Source: Streptomyces indicus (GTDB taxonomy: Bacteria; Actinomycetota; Actinomycetes; Streptomycetales; Streptomycetaceae). Taken from it: a stretch of DNA of 64,000 nt. Positions 18,324 through 26,967 of this stretch are shown here, piece by piece (positions within the stretch are counted from its first letter, which is position 1; each line of letters starts with the position of its first letter). The notes beneath the pieces were generated by a model that saw nothing but the letters and a program-made list of their open reading frames with translations, made no database searches and was not told the origin of the DNA. The DNA lies in contig NZ_FNFF01000002.1 of the NCBI RefSeq assembly GCF_900100315.1, positions 1 through 64,000 on the forward strand, written 5' to 3'. Made by a program: the position numbers and the translations under genes.

Positions 18324-19654
18324 CGGGCGCCTCCCAGCGGCAGGGTCGCGAGGACTCCGGGCACTTGCTCACGGTCCAGGCGGACGAGGCCCACCTTGGC
18401 GGAGCGGGCCGCTCCTTCGAGTGAACGGCGCACGTTCACCAGGTCGTTGTCCGAGCCGCCCGTGATGCGCACGTGCCCGTTCACCGTCATGGTGCTGCGG
18501 TGGTCGCCGCGGCGGACGGTCAGGCTGAAGGTCGTGGCGTACGCGGGGATGGAGGTGAGGAGGGAGACCAGGCGCGGCAACGGGGTTGCCGCGCGGCCGA
18601 GTTCCGGCCAGCGGCCGACCGCGTACGTGGTGTGCCAGCGGTCGTCGCAGCGCCACACGCGCGCCGTCTCTGCCGTACGGCGCTGCGGCGCGGCGTCCGG
18701 GCGGGTGGCGCGGGCGGCGAGCATCGGGTTGGCGCAGGCGGAGGTGGCGAGCGTGGCGTTGAGCTCGTCCTGGTCGAGGACGGTGGCGCGGAACCCCGCA
18801 CCCGTGATGCGGCTCGCGACGTGGTCGGCGGCGCGGACCAGACAGCGCTGGGCTCCCTCGACGCCGCCGCCGCGGGCCGCGACGGCCTCCGCGCAGAGCT
18901 CGGGGTCGAGCTTGAGCGCCACCCAGGTCATACGGAGGGCCGGCGCCCCGGTCTGCTGCTGGAGCGGGGCATAGGAGAGCCGGGCCACGGACTGCTGCGG
19001 CAGATGCGGGGCGGGCGCCGAGCGGACCTGCTGCACCAACTGGGCGGATTCCAGGACGATGTCGTCGACTTCCAGGGCGTCCGCGAGCAGCGGCAGCGGC
19101 AGCGCGCGGGCGCCGAAGGCGGGGCGCAGAGCCTCGCCTCCCGCCTCCACCCGCACGACCGCCGTCAGGAACGTGCCGTCGCCGAGCATCCCGACTGTGC
19201 GCCGCTCGCGGTCGACGTAGGTCTGCGGCACCAGGCCCGGGACGCATTCGACGGCGGGCGCGAGCTGCGGGTCGACCCCCGGCAGGACCGGCTCGGCGGC
19301 CAGCCGGCGGCGGGCGCGGAAGGCCAGGACGGTCGACGCCCAGTCCTGGAGTGCGTGGCCACGGCGCCGTATCACCGCGAGCAGCACGAGAACGGCGGCG
19401 ACCACGGCCGTCGGGATCAGCCACAGGTCACCGAGCACCGCACCCACGGCGGCGACCGCGAGCGCGGCCTCAAGCAGGACGAGCTGGCGCAGTTGGACGG
19501 GTCCGAGCCGGCCCGTGCGCGAGCGCGGGCGCAGCTGAGTCTTCGCGGCGGGGGCGGCGGGGCGCACGGGGGCCGAATTGCTCCGTTGCCCTCGGGAACG
19601 CGCGGAGGTGCCCGCGGTGCCGCGTCCGGTGCGGTCACGCGTCGCAGTGGTCAT
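18320..19654 (-). CDS. eccE: Type VII secretion protein EccE
   Basis: EccE is the peripheral membrane component of the ESX channel. The 444-residue protein has a long basic, disordered N-terminus (about residues 1-48), two close membrane helices at about residues 58-92 (LVLLEAALAVAAVGAVLGDL and TAVVAAVLVLLAVI) and a large soluble domain, the usual EccE layout. The ATG at 19654 has GGGGGA upstream. It is divergent from eccB across a 217-base gap and coupled through ATGA to the 239-residue gene downstream. EccE sequences diverge strongly, so the assignment rests on topology and context as much as on sequence. Confidence 0.82.
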   Translation of the reverse strand: MTTATRDRTGRGTAGTSARSRGQRSNSAPVRPAAPAAKTQLRPRSRTGRLGPVQLRQLVLLEAALAVAAVGAVLGDLWLIPTAVVAAVLVLLAVIRRRGHALQDWASTVLAFRARRRLAAEPVLPGVDPQLAPAVECVPGLVPQTYVDRERRTVGMLGDGTFLTAVVRVEAGGEALRPAFGARALPLPLLADALEVDDIVLESAQLVQQVRSAPAPHLPQQSVARLSYAPLQQQTGAPALRMTWVALKLDPELCAEAVAARGGGVEGAQRCLVRAADHVASRITGAGFRATVLDQDELNATLATSACANPMLAARATRPDAAPQRRTAETARVWRCDDRWHTTYAVGRWPELGRAATPLPRLVSLLTSIPAYATTFSLTVRRGDHRSTMTVNGHVRITGGSDNDLVNVRRSLEGAARSAKVGLVRLDREQVPGVLATLPLGGAR

Positions 19655-19871
19655 CGCCGCGTTGTCCCCCTTTGTGTCCGTATGTGCCGCAGATCGCTTG
19701 CCCGTTGGGACGGGCGCTCACCCTACCCGAGCCCCGATGGGGCCCTCCCCTGTACCACCTGGGCGTGGGCAGGCCGCCGCCTACAGGCATAGTAGGGGTC
19801 CGTTACGACAGTGAGCTCCTGGGTCGCGTGTGGGACCCTGGTCGCCCGACGGGGAGAGGGGCACAGAGCAA

Positions 19872-21383
19872 ATGGCATCACGGCGGGATGAACTTAACGC
19901 CTACACCTTCGCGAAGCGGAGGCTCGTGGCGCAGTTCCTGCAGCCCAACCCGTCGGGCACCGAAGAAGGTGCGCCGAAGCCGCTGCGTGCGGTGATGCCC
20001 GGGGCGATCGTCGGGGTCGTGGTCCTCGCCGTGTTCGGCGCGTGGGGAATGTTCAAGCCGGTGGCGCCCAAGGGGTGGGACACCGCGGGCGAGAACGTGA
20101 TCGTGGCCGACAAGTCGACGACGCGCTATGTCGTTCTGAAGACCGACGGCAAGGACCAGCTGCACCCCGTTCTCAACATGGCCTCCGCCAAGCTGCTGCT
20201 CAACTCCGGGAGCAACGGCAAGGTCGTGACCGTCAAGGAGGAGCTGCTCGACAACAGCGAGCTGCGCCACGGCCCGACCATCGGCATCCCGTACGCGCCG
20301 GACCGGCTGCCCTCGGCCGAGGACGCAGGCCGGGCCAAGCGGTGGGCCGTGTGCGAGCGGCCGGGCGCGGGCGGCCGCAGCATCGAGAAGGCCGCCTTCG
20401 TGCTGGCCGAGCGCGAGCAGGGCAGGACGGACGGCAAGGAGCGGCTCAAGGGCGGGGAGCTCCTGTATGTGGAGGACCCGAAGCAGGACCGCTACCTCGT
20501 CGACGCCGAGGGCGTCGCGTACCAGGTCGACAAGACCGACCGCGTCCTGATGCAGACCCTCGTCGGCAGCGGCACCGCACCGCAGCGGGTCTCCGACGAG
20601 TGGCTGGCGACCCTGAAGAAGGGTGACCCGGTGCGTACCCCCGAGCTGCCCGACCGGCCGGGGACGGCGTCCGAGGTGCCCGGCGGCTACAAGGTGGGCA
20701 CGGTCCTGCAGACCGAAGAGGCCTCCGAGTCGCAGCAGTACGTGGTGCTCGCGGACCACCTCGCGCCCGTCTCGGACTTCATGGCCCAGGTGCTGCTCAA
20801 CAGCGAGGACCTGGCGGTGGTCGGGCAGGGCGGCGAGCCGAAGTCCGTCAGCGTCGGCGAGCTCGGCAGCGAGCCGGGCGCCGCCTTCGACCTCGGGCTC
20901 GAGTGGCCCGAGAACGCACCGGACCCGGTCAACGAGGCGGGCAGCCGCGACACCGTGTGCAATGTGCTGCGGGGTGTCGACAAGGACAGCGGCGCCACGA
21001 CGCTGAGCACCTGGGCCGGCGACGGCTTCCCCATGACGCCCTCGAACGGCGGCAGCAGCGCGTACGTCACCCCCGGGACCGGGCTGCTGTTCCGGCAGGT
21101 GATGGGCAGGGACATGAAGTCGGGCCCGATGTTCCTGGTGACCGACACCGGTCTGCGGTACGCGATGCAGGCCAACGGCGACACCGCCACCGACGACGCG
21201 GGGATCGGCGAGTCCGGCTCGGCCGAGGAGAAGAAGGAACAGCAGGCGGAGCAGCAGGACGCGCAGACCCGGCTCGGTTACGAGGGCGTCGACCCCACGC
21301 CCGTACCGGCGGCGTGGTCCACCTTCCTGCCGACCGGCCCGCGGCTCTCGGCGGGCTCCGCACGGCAGCCGCAGGGCTCGTAG
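19872..21383 (+). CDS. eccB: Type VII secretion protein EccB
   Basis: EccB spans the membrane once and carries a large outer domain of the ESX complex. The 503-residue product starts MASRRDELNAYTFAKRRLVA, the characteristic amphipathic N-terminal helix, has one membrane helix at about residues 41-60, and an extracytoplasmic repeat domain with the cysteine pair C157 and C359 region (WAVCERPG, TVCNVLRG). A glutamate/glutamine-rich segment (about 453-465) precedes the end. The ATG at 19872 has GGGGAGAGGGG upstream. The first mycosin gene follows after 12 bases, so eccB-mycP form an operon. Confidence 0.95.
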   Translation: MASRRDELNAYTFAKRRLVAQFLQPNPSGTEEGAPKPLRAVMPGAIVGVVVLAVFGAWGMFKPVAPKGWDTAGENVIVADKSTTRYVVLKTDGKDQLHPVLNMASAKLLLNSGSNGKVVTVKEELLDNSELRHGPTIGIPYAPDRLPSAEDAGRAKRWAVCERPGAGGRSIEKAAFVLAEREQGRTDGKERLKGGELLYVEDPKQDRYLVDAEGVAYQVDKTDRVLMQTLVGSGTAPQRVSDEWLATLKKGDPVRTPELPDRPGTASEVPGGYKVGTVLQTEEASESQQYVVLADHLAPVSDFMAQVLLNSEDLAVVGQGGEPKSVSVGELGSEPGAAFDLGLEWPENAPDPVNEAGSRDTVCNVLRGVDKDSGATTLSTWAGDGFPMTPSNGGSSAYVTPGTGLLFRQVMGRDMKSGPMFLVTDTGLRYAMQANGDTATDDAGIGESGSAEEKKEQQAEQQDAQTRLGYEGVDPTPVPAAWSTFLPTGPRLSAGSARQPQGS

Positions 21384-21395
21384 GGCGGCGCGGTC

Positions 21396-22763
21396 ATGAC
21401 GAATGCGATCGGGCGGAGTGGGGCCGGTGCTGCGGCGAGGCGGCTTGCGGCCGGTGCTGCGGCGAGGCGGCTTGCGGCCGGTGCTGCGGCGAGGCGGCTT
21501 GCGGCCGGTGCTGCGGCGAGGCGGCTTGCGGCGGGGGCCGCCGCGACGGCACTCACCTGCGTAACTCTCACTGTTCTCCCCGTACTTCCGGCGGCGGAGG
21601 CGGCCGCGGACACCACGGGCCAATGCACCTTCGGCGGGGAGAAGTTCAAGGGCCGGCCGTGGGCGCTCCAGCGCGTACTCCTCGACGAGCTGTGGAAGGA
21701 GGCGACCGGCAAGGGCGTCCGCGTGGCGGTGATCGACACGGGCGTGGACGTCAAGAACGAGCAGCTCAAGTCCGCGGTGGACGTCAGGGCCGGCCGCAAC
21801 TACATCCCGAAGGACGCCAAGGACGAGAACGGCAACAAGCTCGAACGCGGCAAGGAGAACGGCACGACCGACACGGTCGGCCACGGCACCAAGGTGGCGG
21901 GCATCATCGCCGCGCGGCCGGCCAAGGGCACCGGGTTCGTGGGCCTGGCTCCCGACGCGACGATCATTCCGATCCAGCACAACGACGCGGCGGGCAACGG
22001 CGATTCCGGCACCCTCGCCACCGCCATCCGGCATGCCGTCTCGGCCGGCGCCGACGTCATCAACATCTCCCAGGACACGGTCAATCCGATCGCCGGCGAC
22101 TCCGACCTCAAGAAGGCGGTGGACTTCGCGCTCGGCAGGAACGTCGTGGTCGTCGCGTCGGCCGGCAACGACGGCCTGGGCGGCAACGTCAAGGAGACGT
22201 ACCCGGCTGCCTTCGACGGTGTGCTCGCCGTCGCGTCCTCCGACCGCAACAACGAGCGTGCGGCCTTCTCGCAGTCCGGCGAGTTCGTGGACGTCGCGGC
22301 GCCGGGTGTCGACATGGTCTCCACCGTTCCCGGTGGCGGGCACTGCGCCGACAACGGTACGAGTTTCTCCGCGCCCTACGTCGCCGCCGTCGCGGCCCTC
22401 CTCAAGGAGGAACACCCCGACTGGAAGGCGCACCAGATCGTGGCCCAGATCGAGCAGACCGCGGAACGCTCGATCGCCGGCCACGACCGCCTCGTCGGCT
22501 GGGGCGTGGTGGACCCTGTGCGTGCTCTTACGGAGGACGACAGGCCGCTGGAATCCCCGGTCCCTCATGAGGGTGTATCGGCGGCGAAGGCCCCTGAGCC
22601 GGGCGAACTCGTCCGGGGCGAGACGCCCGACGAGCGCAATGCCCGTCTTGCCACGTATGTGCTGATCGGTGGTGGGGTGTTGGTGGCTGCGGTGGCGGGC
22701 GGAGCGATCGCCTACCGGGACGCACGGCGCCGGGCGGCCCGCGTCTCCGGCGGCGAGGCGTGA
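21396..22763 (+). CDS. mycP: Mycosin-type subtilisin protease MycP (first copy)
   Basis: Mycosins are membrane-anchored S8 serine proteases of ESX systems, needed for complex stability and for processing some substrates outside the cell. The 455-residue protein has the triad Asp114 (VIDTG), His163 (GHGT) and Ser323 (NGTSFSAP), with oxyanion Asn258. A C-terminal helix at about 428-450 is followed by a basic tail, giving the standard anchored topology. The signal peptide is unusual: residues 10-49 contain four copies of the nine-residue unit GAAARRLAA. The start at ATG 21396 has only a weak ribosome binding site, consistent with coupling to eccB. Confidence 0.94.
   Translation: MTNAIGRSGAGAAARRLAAGAAARRLAAGAAARRLAAGAAARRLAAGAAATALTCVTLTVLPVLPAAEAAADTTGQCTFGGEKFKGRPWALQRVLLDELWKEATGKGVRVAVIDTGVDVKNEQLKSAVDVRAGRNYIPKDAKDENGNKLERGKENGTTDTVGHGTKVAGIIAARPAKGTGFVGLAPDATIIPIQHNDAAGNGDSGTLATAIRHAVSAGADVINISQDTVNPIAGDSDLKKAVDFALGRNVVVVASAGNDGLGGNVKETYPAAFDGVLAVASSDRNNERAAFSQSGEFVDVAAPGVDMVSTVPGGGHCADNGTSFSAPYVAAVAALLKEEHPDWKAHQIVAQIEQTAERSIAGHDRLVGWGVVDPVRALTEDDRPLESPVPHEGVSAAKAPEPGELVRGETPDERNARLATYVLIGGGVLVAAVAGGAIAYRDARRRAARVSGGEA
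21423..21530 (+). repeat. Four perfect 27-bp tandem repeats in the mycosin signal-peptide coding region
   Basis: The units run 21423-21449, 21450-21476, 21477-21503 and 21504-21530 and are identical. Because 27 is a multiple of three, each adds nine residues (GAAARRLAA) in frame. A diverged partial fifth unit follows. Confidence 0.97.
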
Positions 22764-22910
22764 CGACCGCACCACCGCCTTCGCGGCTTCTTCGCATTCC
22801 TGTTACGGGAGCGATGCCTGCGCGTGGGCAAATCGGACGGGCCGGAGCATGCCCGGCGCAATGCGTGCCGCACAGGCCCCGCAAGGGAAGTTACGTGACA
22901 CGGAAGACAG

Positions 22911-22939
22911 TTGGTGCTGTCGTAGGCAGTGGATAGAGT
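22911..22939 (+). promoter_or_regulatory. Candidate promoter for the WXG-like/mycosin-2/esx unit
   Basis: TTGGTG (22911-22916), a 17-base spacer and TAGAGT (22934-22939) fit a principal-sigma promoter in Streptomyces; the -10 is strong and the -35 moderate. It would give a leader of roughly 80 bases before GTG 23028. Confidence 0.5.
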
Positions 22940-22947
22940 GGTCATCC

Positions 22948-22981
22948 TGCGATAGGTGATATTCGCGTTACTGCTATCGCA
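22948..22981 (+). promoter_or_regulatory. Inverted repeat just downstream of the candidate promoter (possible operator)
   Basis: TGCGATAG (22948-22955) and CTATCGCA (22974-22981) are perfect 8-base arms separated by 18 bases, starting about 9 bases after the -10 box. Its position at the transcription start suits a repressor site. As RNA it would form only a short hairpin. Confidence 0.4.
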
Positions 22982-23027
22982 ATGAGTTGCCGGTGGTGCA
23001 AACGGGGAAACGGGGAGGGCGAGCAGC

Positions 23028-23501
23028 GTGCTGGAAGCTGTGGGAGGCGGAGTCGGCGCACGGGCGTCCGGGGCGGGCGACCTGGAGAAGGGTGTCGGGG
23101 CGCTCAAGCGGTTTCAGGCGAAGGTCGATGCGCTGCTCTCCGAGTTGGAGAACAGCGCCGCCGGCAGCACGAAGGTCGCCCAGCAGCGGGTGTCCCGCGC
23201 CGCGCTCAGCGGATCCAATCTGCCCTTCGTCGAAGCGGACGGATTCTTCAAGCAGTACAACCGCGTGCATGAGGCCCTGGTGAATCTCTCGCGCTCACTG
23301 GGCGACCAGCTGGAGATGCTGCAGATCGCCGTGCGCGCCTCCGAGGTCGGCTACGACAACCTCGAAGAAGAGCTGCGGCAGCGGTTCTACGCGATCCAGA
23401 CGCGGGTCGAGGCCGAGCGGGAGCGGGCTGAGGCCTCGAAGCCGAAGGACAACAGCTCGGTCAACGACGGCAAGTCGGTCGGCACGACGGATTTGGGATG
23501 A
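23028..23501 (+). CDS. WXG100-like helical protein, candidate ESX substrate or chaperone
   Basis: The 157-residue product is almost entirely helical: an opening stretch ALKRFQAKVDALLSELENSAAG, a middle turn around SGSNLPFVEADGFF, and a second long helix. It contains Y109-DNL-E113, a YxxxE tag placed after the helical hairpin, then a charged disordered tail. There is no exact W-x-G. GTG 23028 has GGGGAGGG upstream. Its stop overlaps the next start (ATGA at 23498), so it is probably a heterodimer partner of the following product, as PE/PPE or Esx pairs are. Confidence 0.75.
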   Translation: MLEAVGGGVGARASGAGDLEKGVGALKRFQAKVDALLSELENSAAGSTKVAQQRVSRAALSGSNLPFVEADGFFKQYNRVHEALVNLSRSLGDQLEMLQIAVRASEVGYDNLEEELRQRFYAIQTRVEAERERAEASKPKDNSSVNDGKSVGTTDLG

Positions 23502-25252
23502 CGGACATGAGTGACGACAACCAGCCCCAGCCGGCTGCTGAGCCCAAGGCGTCCTCGGAGACACCGAAGGAGCTCACGCCCGAGGAGTACGGCGAGAAGT
23601 ACGAGGCTGCGCAGGATGCCCGCTCGGCCGACATTCACGCCATGCACAACATCTCGGACGCCTTCACGAAGGTGCAGGAGATGTTCCCCTTCGGGGGCGG
23701 CAGCCCTGGTGGGGCGTTCGGCCGCACCAACTTCGACGAGACCGACCTCAATGCGATGCTCGACCTCCTCGAGCAGGCGAAGCCGAGCGAGATCGAGGAC
23801 GCCGGCAATGCGCTGATCAAGGCCAAGGACAAGCTCAACGAGGCGGCCGAGGAGCTCGACCAGTACGTCACGAAGGTCGACTGGAAGGGCGAGGGCGCGG
23901 AGGAGTTCCGCCGGTTCGGGCGCGCGCTGGCCCAACACGCCTGGTCGATCGGTTCGTTCGCCAACTCGGCGGGCACGCAGATGCAGACGGCGAGCACAGG
24001 GCTGGCGTCCGTACTCGGAGCCCGCCCCCCTCGCGACGACCGCCCGGTCGAGAAGAGGCCGTGGCACTTCGACGCTGCGGAGCAGGTCGCGGACAACAAG
24101 GAGTACCAGAAGGCGCTGAAGTCTGAGGAGAACCGCCAGGAGGCGATCACTCAGATGAACCGGCTGGCGTCGTTCTATGCGGTGTCCGAGGAGATGTTGG
24201 CGGGGCAGAAGGTGCCGACGTTTCCTGAGGGGTTGAAGGCGGCGGTTCCGCCGCCTTCAAACCAGCGCGACAATCCTGACGCAGCAATGCGAACAGGCGC
24301 AGCTGCCAGCGCTGCGTCGGCCGCACCACTCGGGCGCGATGGCTCGGAGGGCGCGGCCGGAGACACTGTGCAAGGGGTCGGAGCCACGACACCGCCACCT
24401 TCGCGGGACGTTTCGATGGAGATCGACAGTGTGGCGGCGCCGCCTGCCCCGACTGCGACTACCGGATCGGTTCCTCCCTCAACGACGCTGCCCACCGGGC
24501 CATCCAACGGGCCCGTGCCCCCGTTCGCCCCTAGCTACACGAACACCACGCAGGTGGGTGCCGGACGGCCGGCGAACTCAACTGGTAACTCGCGCCCCAG
24601 CCCCACGACGGTTCGTCCGACTCCAGCCGGAACGAACCCCACGACCGGACGATCTCCTGGGATCACGGGCCGTCCAACTGCGATCGGGCCTGGCGGGTCC
24701 AGTCCCGGGCGCGCGCCCTCGGTCGGTCGACCTGGAATTGTTGGTGGCACGCCCAGCGCCAAGCCGGCTGGAACCACCGGACAGACAGGGCCTGTTGGCC
24801 GTGCAGGAACAACCGGCGGTATCCGTGCCGGAAATCCGAACGGCATCATGGGCGGTTCTCCTCAGCGTGGGGGCGGAGGCTCGTCCTCATCACGTCTTCC
24901 GCGCGGCACGGTAGTAGGCGGACCAGAGACCTCTGCCGGACGGGGCACAACGGCAAGGCCTGGACGATCGGGCGTTATCGGCTCGAACGCAAGCGGTCCG
25001 CCCCGTCCCACTGGTCTGGGCACACCCAGCTCAAACGGCATCGTCGGCGCTCCCCGTGCCAACGCCCCCGGGCGTCGCCCCGCGGGAGGCTCGTTCACCA
25101 CGGGGGGTACAGGTCTGGCCGGAGGTAGGTCAGGGCCGCGACGGCCGGACGAAGAGGAGCCGTCCAGCACCACGCGCCCGGACTACTTGACGGAAGACGA
25201 AGAGACATGGACGCCCCGGCGGCGCGATGCCGTTCCGCCAGTGATCGACTAG
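23498..25252 (+). CDS. Large WXG-type ESX-associated protein with disordered repeat region (EspB-like layout)
   Basis: The 584-residue product has an N-terminal helical domain with W129-K-G131 (VDWKGEGAEEFRRFG) at about residues 40-200, then about 350 residues of proline/glycine/threonine-rich disordered sequence. In that region short motifs recur: GIVGG, GIMGG, TVVGG, GVIGS and GIVGA. The C-terminal tail is acidic and holds Y563-LTE-D567, a YxxxD tag. The overall layout (helical PE/PPE-like head, low-complexity tail) resembles mycobacterial EspB, but no sequence identity is claimed. It is coupled by ATGA to the preceding helical gene and followed 25 bases on by a second mycosin, a plausible processing enzyme. 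Confidence 0.8.
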   Translation: MTDMSDDNQPQPAAEPKASSETPKELTPEEYGEKYEAAQDARSADIHAMHNISDAFTKVQEMFPFGGGSPGGAFGRTNFDETDLNAMLDLLEQAKPSEIEDAGNALIKAKDKLNEAAEELDQYVTKVDWKGEGAEEFRRFGRALAQHAWSIGSFANSAGTQMQTASTGLASVLGARPPRDDRPVEKRPWHFDAAEQVADNKEYQKALKSEENRQEAITQMNRLASFYAVSEEMLAGQKVPTFPEGLKAAVPPPSNQRDNPDAAMRTGAAASAASAAPLGRDGSEGAAGDTVQGVGATTPPPSRDVSMEIDSVAAPPAPTATTGSVPPSTTLPTGPSNGPVPPFAPSYTNTTQVGAGRPANSTGNSRPSPTTVRPTPAGTNPTTGRSPGITGRPTAIGPGGSSPGRAPSVGRPGIVGGTPSAKPAGTTGQTGPVGRAGTTGGIRAGNPNGIMGGSPQRGGGGSSSSRLPRGTVVGGPETSAGRGTTARPGRSGVIGSNASGPPRPTGLGTPSSNGIVGAPRANAPGRRPAGGSFTTGGTGLAGGRSGPRRPDEEEPSSTTRPDYLTEDEETWTPRRRDAVPPVID

Positions 25253-25277
25253 ATACGAGAGAGGCCCGGAAGTCAGG

Positions 25278-26531
25278 ATGAGGCACGGTTTGAGCGCGCT
25301 GCACCAGCACAACGCCCCAAAGCGGTTGCTGTGGGGTGCGCTTGCCAGCACGGCAGCGGCGGCACTTGCCGTCGGAGGAACTTCCGTGCCAGCGACAGCA
25401 GCGGACGCCCAGTCCAAACAGTGGTACCTCGACAGCATGAAGGCAGAGGCGATCTGGAAAAGCGCCACTGGTGACGGGGTCAAGGTCGCTGTCATCGACT
25501 CCGGCGTGAACCCGACGGTGCCGTCCCTCAAGGGCCAGGTACTCGAAGGGTTCGATGCCACGGAGGTCAAAGGCGAAGCCACCGACGACTTCGACGGCCA
25601 TGGCACGACCATGGCCGAGTTGATCGCAGGTAGCGGTGCCGGAGGTGGGCTCAAGGGCCTTGCACCCGAAGCCAAGATCATTCCTTACCGCACGAGCGAC
25701 AAGGACTTCCAAGGCGGCGAGCGTGTGAATGCCTTTGATGACGCCGACGCTATCCGTGCTGCCGCTGACAGCGAAGCCCAGATCATCAGCATGTCGTTCG
25801 GCAAGGACACCCTCGACCTTCGGGAGCGCGATGCAGTGAAGTACGCGCTGGGCAAAGGGAAGCTTCTCTTTGCCTCCGTCGGCAACAACGCCAAGGAAGG
25901 CAATAAGCGTCACTACCCTGCCGCCTATCCCGGCGTTGTCGGTGTCGGAGCTGTGGACCGCAATGGAAGCGTCGCCGACTATTCCCAACACGGCGACGTA
26001 GTCGACCTTGCTGCACCAGGGAACGACATCCCCAAATGGTGCGACAACACCTTCAAGAGCTACTGCGACGGCGACGGCGGTACCAGCGCCGCCACCGCCC
26101 TCGCCTCCGCCTCCGCCGCCCTCATCTGGTCCCAGCACCCCGACTGGACCGCCAACCAGGTCCTCCGGGTCATGATCGAGAGTGCCGCGCGGGCGAAGGG
26201 CACGGAGAAGGGGTCGGTCAGCACGTACCTCGGCCACGGCGTCATCCGCCCCAACGCAGCCATCAACCGCGGCATCGGCAAGCCCGGGGATCCGGACGTC
26301 AATCCGCTGACCAACGAGAAGACCCTCAACACGAAGGCCTCCCCCACCCCCTCTGCCTCGGCGGCGCCGAAGGATCAGCAGGCGAAGGCTGATGACAAGG
26401 CCGAGGTGGCGGGGGCGGGTGAAAGTTCCGAGAGCGGCGGCAGCACGGGGCTGCTCATCGGTGGGGCCGCGGTGGTGGTCGTCGCCGCGGCGGCCGGATT
26501 CGCCGTAGTCCGGAGGAAGCGCGCTGCCTGA
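25278..26531 (+). CDS. mycP2: Mycosin-type subtilisin protease MycP (second copy)
   Basis: This is a second membrane-anchored S8 protease with an intact triad: Asp74 (VIDSG), His108 (DGHGT) and Ser270 (GGTSAAT), with oxyanion Asn203. The 417-residue protein has an ordinary signal peptide (residues 1-42, ending PATAA) and a C-terminal helix at about 390-412 followed by RRKRAA. It is clearly diverged from the first copy: the catalytic-serine region is GGTSAAT here and NGTSFSAP there. The ATG at 25278 has GGAAG upstream. It sits between the EspB-like gene and the WXG100 pair, which may indicate a different substrate set from the first mycosin. Confidence 0.93.
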   Translation: MRHGLSALHQHNAPKRLLWGALASTAAAALAVGGTSVPATAADAQSKQWYLDSMKAEAIWKSATGDGVKVAVIDSGVNPTVPSLKGQVLEGFDATEVKGEATDDFDGHGTTMAELIAGSGAGGGLKGLAPEAKIIPYRTSDKDFQGGERVNAFDDADAIRAAADSEAQIISMSFGKDTLDLRERDAVKYALGKGKLLFASVGNNAKEGNKRHYPAAYPGVVGVGAVDRNGSVADYSQHGDVVDLAAPGNDIPKWCDNTFKSYCDGDGGTSAATALASASAALIWSQHPDWTANQVLRVMIESAARAKGTEKGSVSTYLGHGVIRPNAAINRGIGKPGDPDVNPLTNEKTLNTKASPTPSASAAPKDQQAKADDKAEVAGAGESSESGGSTGLLIGGAAVVVVAAAAGFAVVRRKRAA

Positions 26532-26585
26532 GCGGCGCCGACCGAACAGTCCACGCTCAGTTGTCCATGAGAGAAGGAGAACCGC

Positions 26586-26927
26586 ATGTCCGGCGGCAGG
26601 AAGCTAACAGACGGCGAGCTCAAGAAGCTCGAACAGGAAATGATCGGCGGTTACGAGAACCTTCAGACCGCGGTCCGCAAGCTGCACCAGATGCTCGACA
26701 CCATGCAGGGCCAGTGGATGGGTGCCGCGGCCGGCAAGTTCGACTCGAAGCAGCGCGAGATCAACATGCGTATCAACAACATCAACGGAACGCTCAACAA
26801 GTACCTCGACGCGGCCCAGATGATGCGCTCCGACAAGGACGACCTCGAAATGGCGCTGGACGCGGAACTCGGCAAGGTGGACCCCGAAGTCGGCGCCACC
26901 AAGTCGGCTTTCAGCTCGTACTCCTAG
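26586..26927 (+). CDS. esxA: WXG100 protein of the ESX system (EsxA-like, untagged partner)
   Basis: The 113-residue product is a helix-turn-helix hairpin with W44-M-G46 in the turn (QGQWMGAAAG). It has no signal peptide and no YxxxD/E tag after helix 2, so it should be the partner that is co-exported with the tagged EsxB-like protein. AGAAGGAG lies just upstream of ATG 26586, a strong ribosome binding site. Which of the two is called EsxA or EsxB varies; I use EsxB for the tagged one. Confidence 0.93.
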   Translation: MSGGRKLTDGELKKLEQEMIGGYENLQTAVRKLHQMLDTMQGQWMGAAAGKFDSKQREINMRINNINGTLNKYLDAAQMMRSDKDDLEMALDAELGKVDPEVGATKSAFSSYS

Positions 26928-26967
26928 TCAGCTCTGATTTCGACAGGCCGTAAACAAGGGGAACCAG

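Noticed and set aside
21423..21530. Repeat array resembling a CRISPR
   Set aside because: There are no spacers: the units are contiguous, in frame and coding.
19878..22775. 965-residue minus-strand open frame opposite eccB and mycP
   Set aside because: It includes the antisense of the 27-bp repeat and lacks any recognisable domain.
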